Shown here piece by piece: positions 14,325 through 18,535 of a stretch of DNA of 18,535 bases. Positions within the stretch are counted from its first letter, which is position 1. Each line of letters starts with the position of its first letter. The notes beneath the pieces were generated by a model. It did not search any database. It was given only the letters and a program-made list of their open reading frames with translations, and was not told the origin of the DNA. The position numbers and the translations under genes are program-made. Origin of the DNA: an uncultured Acetatifactor sp. (GTDB lineage Bacteria; Bacillota; Clostridia; Lachnospirales; Lachnospiraceae); contig CAJTLR010000071.1 of NCBI GenBank assembly GCA_910577185.1, forward strand, positions 1 through 18,535, in the 5' to 3' direction.

Positions 14325-16850
14325 ATGGCAAAATATTTCACCCAGGAAATCCCCAGGACAGACAGAATTCCCAGGCTGGTCAAACATTTGTATGCCAAAA
14401 TGCCGGAGATTGAATCTGCCCGGGCAAAGCTGATCACGGAATCTTACAGACAGACGCAGGACAAGCCCATCATCATGCGGCGAGCCCTGGCTTTCGCACA
14501 TATTCTTGACAATATTCCCATTATCATAAGGGATGAGGAACTGGTGGTGGGCAGTACAACCATTGCCCCCAGGGGATGCCAGACTTATCCGGAATTTTCC
14601 TATAAATGGCTGGAAGCCGAGTTTGAAACGGTTGCCACCCGCAGGGCTGACCCCTTTTACATAGCCGACAGTACCAAAAAGGAACTGCTGGAGGCAGACG
14701 CGTACTGGGAGGGGCTGACCACCAGTGAACTGGCCACGTCCCTGATGACGGAGGAGACCAGAAAGGCCATAGACCACAATATTTTCACACCGGGCAATTA
14801 TTTTTACAATGGTGTGGGCCATGTGACGGTGCAGTATGACAAGGTGCTTGCGGCAGGCTACCGGGGCATCATCGAAGAAGCACGGCAGGAACTGGACCGG
14901 TGCCGGATAGGGGATGGGGACTATTGTACCAGAAGCCAGTTCCTGAAAGCCGTCATCATCAGCTGCGAGGCGGTGATACGCTATGCGGAGCGCTATGCCG
15001 GCCTGGCGGAGAAGGAAGCTTTCTCCTGCACGGATGAGGGCAGGAAGAGGGAGCTGGAGCAGATCGCCGCAAACTGCAGGCGTGTTCCGGCTTACGGCGC
15101 CTCTTCCTTTTACGAGGCCTGCCAGAGTTTCTGGTTTGTGCAGCAGCTGCTGCAGATAGAGTCCAGCGGACATTCCATTTCCCCGGGACGTTTTGACCAA
15201 TATATGTATCCTTACTATAAGAAAGACCTTGAAGCCGGGAAGCTTTCCCGGGAGTTTGCCCAGGAGCTGATGGACTGTATCTGGGTGAAACTGAACGATC
15301 TGAATAAATGCAGGGATGCCGCCAGCGCGGAAGGATTTGCGGGATACAGCCTGTTCCAGAATCTGATCGTGGGCGGACAGGACAAGGATGGCGTGGACGT
15401 GACCAACGACCTTTCCTTTATGTGCATCAGTGCGTCCAAACATGTGTTCCTTCCACAGCCATCTCTTTCCATCCGGGTCTGGAACAAGTCGCCCCATGAT
15501 TTGCTGATGAAGGCGGCAGACCTGACCAGGACGGGCATCGGTCTCCCCGCTTACTACAATGACGAGGTGATCATTCCCTCCCTCTTAAGCCGGGGACTGA
15601 CGCTGGAAGATGCCAGGGAGTATAATATCATCGGCTGTGTGGAACCCCAGAAGGCGGGGAAGACGGAGGGCTGGCATGACGCGGCGTTCTACAATATGTG
15701 CCGTCCCCTGGAACTGGTTTTCTCCAACGGCTGGGACAAGGGAGAGAAGATCAGCATAGAGACCGGGAATGTGGAGGATATGACCAGCTTCGGGGAATTC
15801 TACGATGCCTACCGGAAACAGATGGATTACAATATTTCCCTGCTGGTGAACGCGGACAATGCCATAGATGTGGCGCATGCCACACGCTGTCCCCTGCCTT
15901 TCCTGTCCTGCATGGTGGACGACTGTATCAGGAGGGGAAAATCCGTGCAGGAGGGCGGCGCGGTGTATAATTTCACCGGTCCCCAGGGATTCGGTGTGGC
16001 CAATATGGCCGATTCCCTGTATGCCATAAAGAAACTGGTATTTGACGAAAAAAAGGTAACCCTGGCCCAGTACAAGAGGGCCCTGGCCATGAACTACGGG
16101 CAGGGTTTTGACGCCGTAAGCGCAGGCGAGATCGTCACGGAAATCCTGCGGGAGATGGGGAAAAACGGCATGGAAGTGAACCAGGACCAGGTGGCGGCCA
16201 TGATCACGGCAGTGATGAACGCGGAAATCCCGGAGGAAGAAAAGCAGGAATACGAAAAACTCAGGGCCATGATCGACGAAGTGCCCAAATTCGGTAATGA
16301 CGACGAAGAAGTGGACATGTTTGCCAGGGATGTGGCGTATACCTACACAAGGCCGCTTTTGCAGTACCGCAATCCCCGGGGCGGGCAGTTCCAGGCGGGA
16401 CTTTACCCTGTGTCCGCAAATGTGCCCCTGGGCGCACAGACCGGGGCGACTCCGGACGGAAGACTGGCCCACACGCCGGTGGCGGACGGCGTTTCCCCTT
16501 CTGCGGGAAAGGATGTGCACGGCCCTACCGCGGCGGCCAATTCCGTTGCAAAGCTGGACCACGGCATTGCCTCCAACGGCACACTGTTCAACCAGAAATT
16601 CCATCCCACGGCGCTGAGCGGGGAAAAGGGGCTGGAAAATTTCGTGGCCCTGATCCGTTCCTATTTTGACCAGAAGGGAAGCCATATGCAGTTCAATGTG
16701 GTGGACCGGCAGACACTTCTGGATGCCCAGGCACATCCGGAGAAATATGCGCATCTGGTGGTGCGGGTGGCAGGCTACAGCGCGCTGTTTACCACATTAT
16801 CCAAATCCCTGCAGGACGACATCATCCGCAGGACGGAGCAGGGACTGTAA
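14325..16850 (+). CDS. Glycyl-radical propane-1,2-diol/glycerol dehydratase (B12-independent)
   Basis: It dehydrates a vicinal diol to an aldehyde (1,2-propanediol to propionaldehyde, or glycerol to 3-hydroxypropionaldehyde) with a glycyl radical. The protein is 841 residues. The thiyl Cys438 and base Glu440 are in IIGCVEPQ, with Asp452 in GWHDAAF at the spacing known for diol-dehydrating members. His166 is in GVGHVTV, and GHSISPGRFDQ is the other active-site segment. The radical glycine is Gly817 in VRVAGYSALF. The Cys-to-Gly distance is larger than in the 787-residue Clostridium butyricum glycerol dehydratase. From memory it fits the Roseburia inulinivorans propanediol enzyme, so 1,2-propanediol is preferred. 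ATG 14325 follows AAAGGAG by 5 bases; an open frame back to 14163 is not coding. The activase follows after 145 bases. Confidence 0.88.
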   Translation: MAKYFTQEIPRTDRIPRLVKHLYAKMPEIESARAKLITESYRQTQDKPIIMRRALAFAHILDNIPIIIRDEELVVGSTTIAPRGCQTYPEFSYKWLEAEFETVATRRADPFYIADSTKKELLEADAYWEGLTTSELATSLMTEETRKAIDHNIFTPGNYFYNGVGHVTVQYDKVLAAGYRGIIEEARQELDRCRIGDGDYCTRSQFLKAVIISCEAVIRYAERYAGLAEKEAFSCTDEGRKRELEQIAANCRRVPAYGASSFYEACQSFWFVQQLLQIESSGHSISPGRFDQYMYPYYKKDLEAGKLSREFAQELMDCIWVKLNDLNKCRDAASAEGFAGYSLFQNLIVGGQDKDGVDVTNDLSFMCISASKHVFLPQPSLSIRVWNKSPHDLLMKAADLTRTGIGLPAYYNDEVIIPSLLSRGLTLEDAREYNIIGCVEPQKAGKTEGWHDAAFYNMCRPLELVFSNGWDKGEKISIETGNVEDMTSFGEFYDAYRKQMDYNISLLVNADNAIDVAHATRCPLPFLSCMVDDCIRRGKSVQEGGAVYNFTGPQGFGVANMADSLYAIKKLVFDEKKVTLAQYKRALAMNYGQGFDAVSAGEIVTEILREMGKNGMEVNQDQVAAMITAVMNAEIPEEEKQEYEKLRAMIDEVPKFGNDDEEVDMFARDVAYTYTRPLLQYRNPRGGQFQAGLYPVSANVPLGAQTGATPDGRLAHTPVADGVSPSAGKDVHGPTAAANSVAKLDHGIASNGTLFNQKFHPTALSGEKGLENFVALIRSYFDQKGSHMQFNVVDRQTLLDAQAHPEKYAHLVVRVAGYSALFTTLSKSLQDDIIRRTEQGL

Positions 16851-16995
16851 GGAAAAGGATGGCTTCCCTTGGTTCTGCATGGCCGGGGGAAGGCTGGCTT
16901 CTGGAAAAAGGCGGGAAGCCGGTGACGGAAGTGGCGGGAAGAGTCATGGCCGGTACGGGGACATGGCGGAAAAGGAAAACGCGCGGAGACGAAAA

Positions 16996-17793
16996 ATGAC
17001 AACGGATTATTTACAGACTAAGGGACGGATATTTGACATACAGAGGTATTCCATTCATGACGGAAGGGGAATACGAACCATATGCTTTCTGAAGGGCTGT
17101 GTGCTGCGATGCAAATGGTGCTGCAACCCGGAGTCCCAGGAGTACCGGATCCAGGAGATGACAGTTGGGGGAAAGACAAAGGTCATCGGGCAGGATGTGA
17201 CGGTGGCAGAGGTTCTGGAGACAGTGGAAAAGGACAGGCCCTATTACAACCGCTCCGGCGGGGGACTGACGCTCTCCGGCGGGGAAAGCCTCTGCCAGCC
17301 GGAATTTGCCAGGGATCTGCTCCGGGGGGCAAAGACAGTGGGCATCAACACTGCCATGGAGAGCATGGGCTGCGCCAAATGGGAAGTGATCGAAGGCATC
17401 CTGCCCTGGCTGGACCATTATCTCATGGACATCAAGCATATGGACAGCGGAAAGCATAAACGTTTTACCGGAAAGGGAAACGAACTGATGCTGGAAAACG
17501 CGAAAAAGATTGCCGCTTCTGCACAGACAAGGCTCAGCGTCCGGGTGCCGGTGATTCCCACTTTTAACGATACTCCGGAAGAAATCCGGGCCATCGCGCG
17601 GTTTGCGGGCACACTGCCCGGAGTGGAAGACATTTACCTGCTCCCCTATCACAGACTGGGGCAGGACAAGTATGAGGGACTGGGCAGGATTTACGAGCTG
17701 CCGGATCTTTTGCCGCCGGAGCAGGCACATATGGAGAGATTAAAGGAAGAAGCGGAAAGACAGTCGGGCCTTAGATGCCAGATCGGAGGATGA
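16996..17793 (+). CDS. Radical-SAM glycyl-radical enzyme activase
   Basis: It abstracts hydrogen from the dehydratase glycine using S-adenosylmethionine and a [4Fe-4S] cluster. The cluster motif is GCVLRCKWCCNPES (CxxxCxxC, residues about 33-40). GGGLTLSGGES is the SAM-binding glycine motif, and YLMDIKHMD, RVPVIPTFND and LLPYHRLGQDKYEGLG are family landmarks. The length is 265 residues. Activases of eliminating glycyl-radical enzymes usually carry a ferredoxin-like insert with extra Cys-rich clusters after the first motif. Here only about 20 residues separate NPES from VTVAEVLETV, so that insert is absent, as in pyruvate formate-lyase activase. GGAG lies 7 bases before the ATG. It is almost certainly cotranscribed with the dehydratase. 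Confidence 0.88.
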   Translation: MTTDYLQTKGRIFDIQRYSIHDGRGIRTICFLKGCVLRCKWCCNPESQEYRIQEMTVGGKTKVIGQDVTVAEVLETVEKDRPYYNRSGGGLTLSGGESLCQPEFARDLLRGAKTVGINTAMESMGCAKWEVIEGILPWLDHYLMDIKHMDSGKHKRFTGKGNELMLENAKKIAASAQTRLSVRVPVIPTFNDTPEEIRAIARFAGTLPGVEDIYLLPYHRLGQDKYEGLGRIYELPDLLPPEQAHMERLKEEAERQSGLRCQIGG

Positions 17794-17802
17794 GGTATCG
17801 GT

Positions 17803-18417
17803 TTGAAACAGAGAATGATAGACGATATTACGAATTTTGTTTTTCTGGAAGACGAACTGGAGAGGGCAGATGTTATTTTGATTCCCGGGGGTTCCTATCC
17901 AGAACTGCCGGAGAGGGCGGCACAGCTGTGGAGGGAAGGATATGCCCCTTATGTGGTGCCTTCCGGCAGGTATTCCATCACCCTGGGGAAATTCGCGGGA
18001 GTGAAATCCAAACCGGAACAGTACGCAAAACCGTATACCACGGAATGCGGGTTTTACACGGATGTGCTGTTGGCGGGAGGCGTTGACCAGGGGAGCATTC
18101 TCCGGGAGGAGGAAGCGCAGTTTACCGCGCAGAACGCCAGATTTACAAAAAAGCTTCTGGACGCGGAAGGAATCCGGCCCCAAAAAGCCATTCTGTGCTG
18201 TAAGGGCTATCATTCGAGAAGATGTCTGATGTATTACCAGTTCTGTTTTCCGGAGACGGATTTTCTGATAGCGCCGGTGTGCGTGAATGTGACCAGGGAA
18301 AACTGGTACCGGACGGATCTGGGGCTGGAGAAGGTTCTGGGAGAACTCACAAGGCTGGGAACACAGTTTATGCCGGAGTGGCAGGCGCTGAAGGGGTCCC
18401 CGGAGGGGAGTGTGTGA
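17803..18417 (+). CDS. YdcF-like DUF218 protein
   Basis: This cytoplasmic-looking protein of 204 residues belongs to the DUF218/YdcF group, whose biochemical role is poorly known; some members bind SAM or act in envelope metabolism. Visible landmarks are the N-terminal ADVILIPGGSYPELPERAA, VVPSGRY, the EEEAQFTAQNARFTKKLL helix and KAILCCKGYHSRRCLMYY. No signal peptide or membrane segment is present. The start is probably TTG 17803, 7 bases after GAGG; ATG 17815 is the alternative and would shorten it by 4 residues. It begins 9 bases after the activase stop, so it sits in the dehydratase operon. Its place there is not explained by a known function. Confidence 0.75.
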   Translation: MKQRMIDDITNFVFLEDELERADVILIPGGSYPELPERAAQLWREGYAPYVVPSGRYSITLGKFAGVKSKPEQYAKPYTTECGFYTDVLLAGGVDQGSILREEEAQFTAQNARFTKKLLDAEGIRPQKAILCCKGYHSRRCLMYYQFCFPETDFLIAPVCVNVTRENWYRTDLGLEKVLGELTRLGTQFMPEWQALKGSPEGSV

Positions 18418-18430
18418 AAAACGTGCCGAA

Positions 18431-18530
18431 GCGACTTTACCGTTTCGTGCTATCGCGCAGCGATTTAAATAAGTCCAGCTAAGAAAAGTCAAGAGCTATT
18501 GAAAAAATATGTGCTGGACAGTAAAGTCGC
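18431..18530. other. Palindrome-rich segment at the window edge
   Basis: GCGACTTTAC (18431-18440) and GTAAAGTCGC (18521-18530) are perfect 10-base inverted arms. They enclose ATCGC-GCA-GCGAT (18452-18464) and GTCCAGC (18473-18479) with GCTGGAC (18513-18519). All can form at once, as a closed multi-branched fold. No T run follows within the window, so it is not a plain terminator. It may be a small palindromic repeat element or a structured RNA. Confidence 0.5.
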
Positions 18531-18535
18531 AAAGG

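Noticed and set aside
14256..16754. Two long open frames opposite the dehydratase
   Set aside because: They are antisense shadows of a GC-rich gene. The + strand protein has full active-site motifs.

Overview
The window looks like chromosomal DNA from an anaerobic Firmicute of the Clostridia, most likely a gut Lachnospiraceae. This is inferred from gene content (MetA of the acetyl type, an AgrC-like GHKL kinase with a LytTR regulator, a glycyl-radical diol dehydratase), the strong AGGAGG-like ribosome sites and the moderately GC-rich coding sequence. No plasmid, phage or insertion-sequence gene was recognised.

Layout. (1) 79-3858, + strand: metA (methionine synthesis), then rhaB and rhaA (L-rhamnose catabolism). 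No rhamnulose-1-phosphate aldolase gene lies in the window. (2) 3946-6476, mostly - strand: a short decayed gene remnant, a YcdX-like PHP phosphatase, an unassigned spacer, a tRNA-Val(GAC) with its own promoter, leader hairpin and terminator, and a TTG-started alpha/beta-hydrolase esterase. (3) 6650-10309: a 3.4 kb segment holding an RmlD-like reductase, a LytTR response regulator and an AgrC/ComD-like histidine kinase. It is bracketed by two clusters of a 71-bp repeat, two units on the left and four in inverted orientation on the right. (4) 10369-14154: two full-size ABC exporter half-transporters, probably a heterodimer. (5) 14175-18417: a strong promoter with an overlapping cre-like site, a B12-independent 1,2-propanediol/glycerol dehydratase, its short radical-SAM activase and a YdcF/DUF218 protein. 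(6) The right edge carries a palindrome-rich segment of unknown nature.

How it may work together. Rhamnose breakdown through RhaA and RhaB gives lactaldehyde, which anaerobes reduce to 1,2-propanediol. The glycyl-radical enzyme would dehydrate that to propionaldehyde, so the two ends of the window may belong to one pathway although they are not one operon. The middle part reads as a sensing and export module: membrane kinase, LytTR regulator and exporter pair, with no AgrB or AgrD gene seen.

The least explained structure is the 71-bp repeat. Its six copies keep an exact 71-bp spacing and each carries a 27-bp dyad. They have an extended -10 promoter-like sequence just before the dyad, and they point inward from both sides of the reductase-regulator-kinase segment. 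I do not recognise this repeat family.
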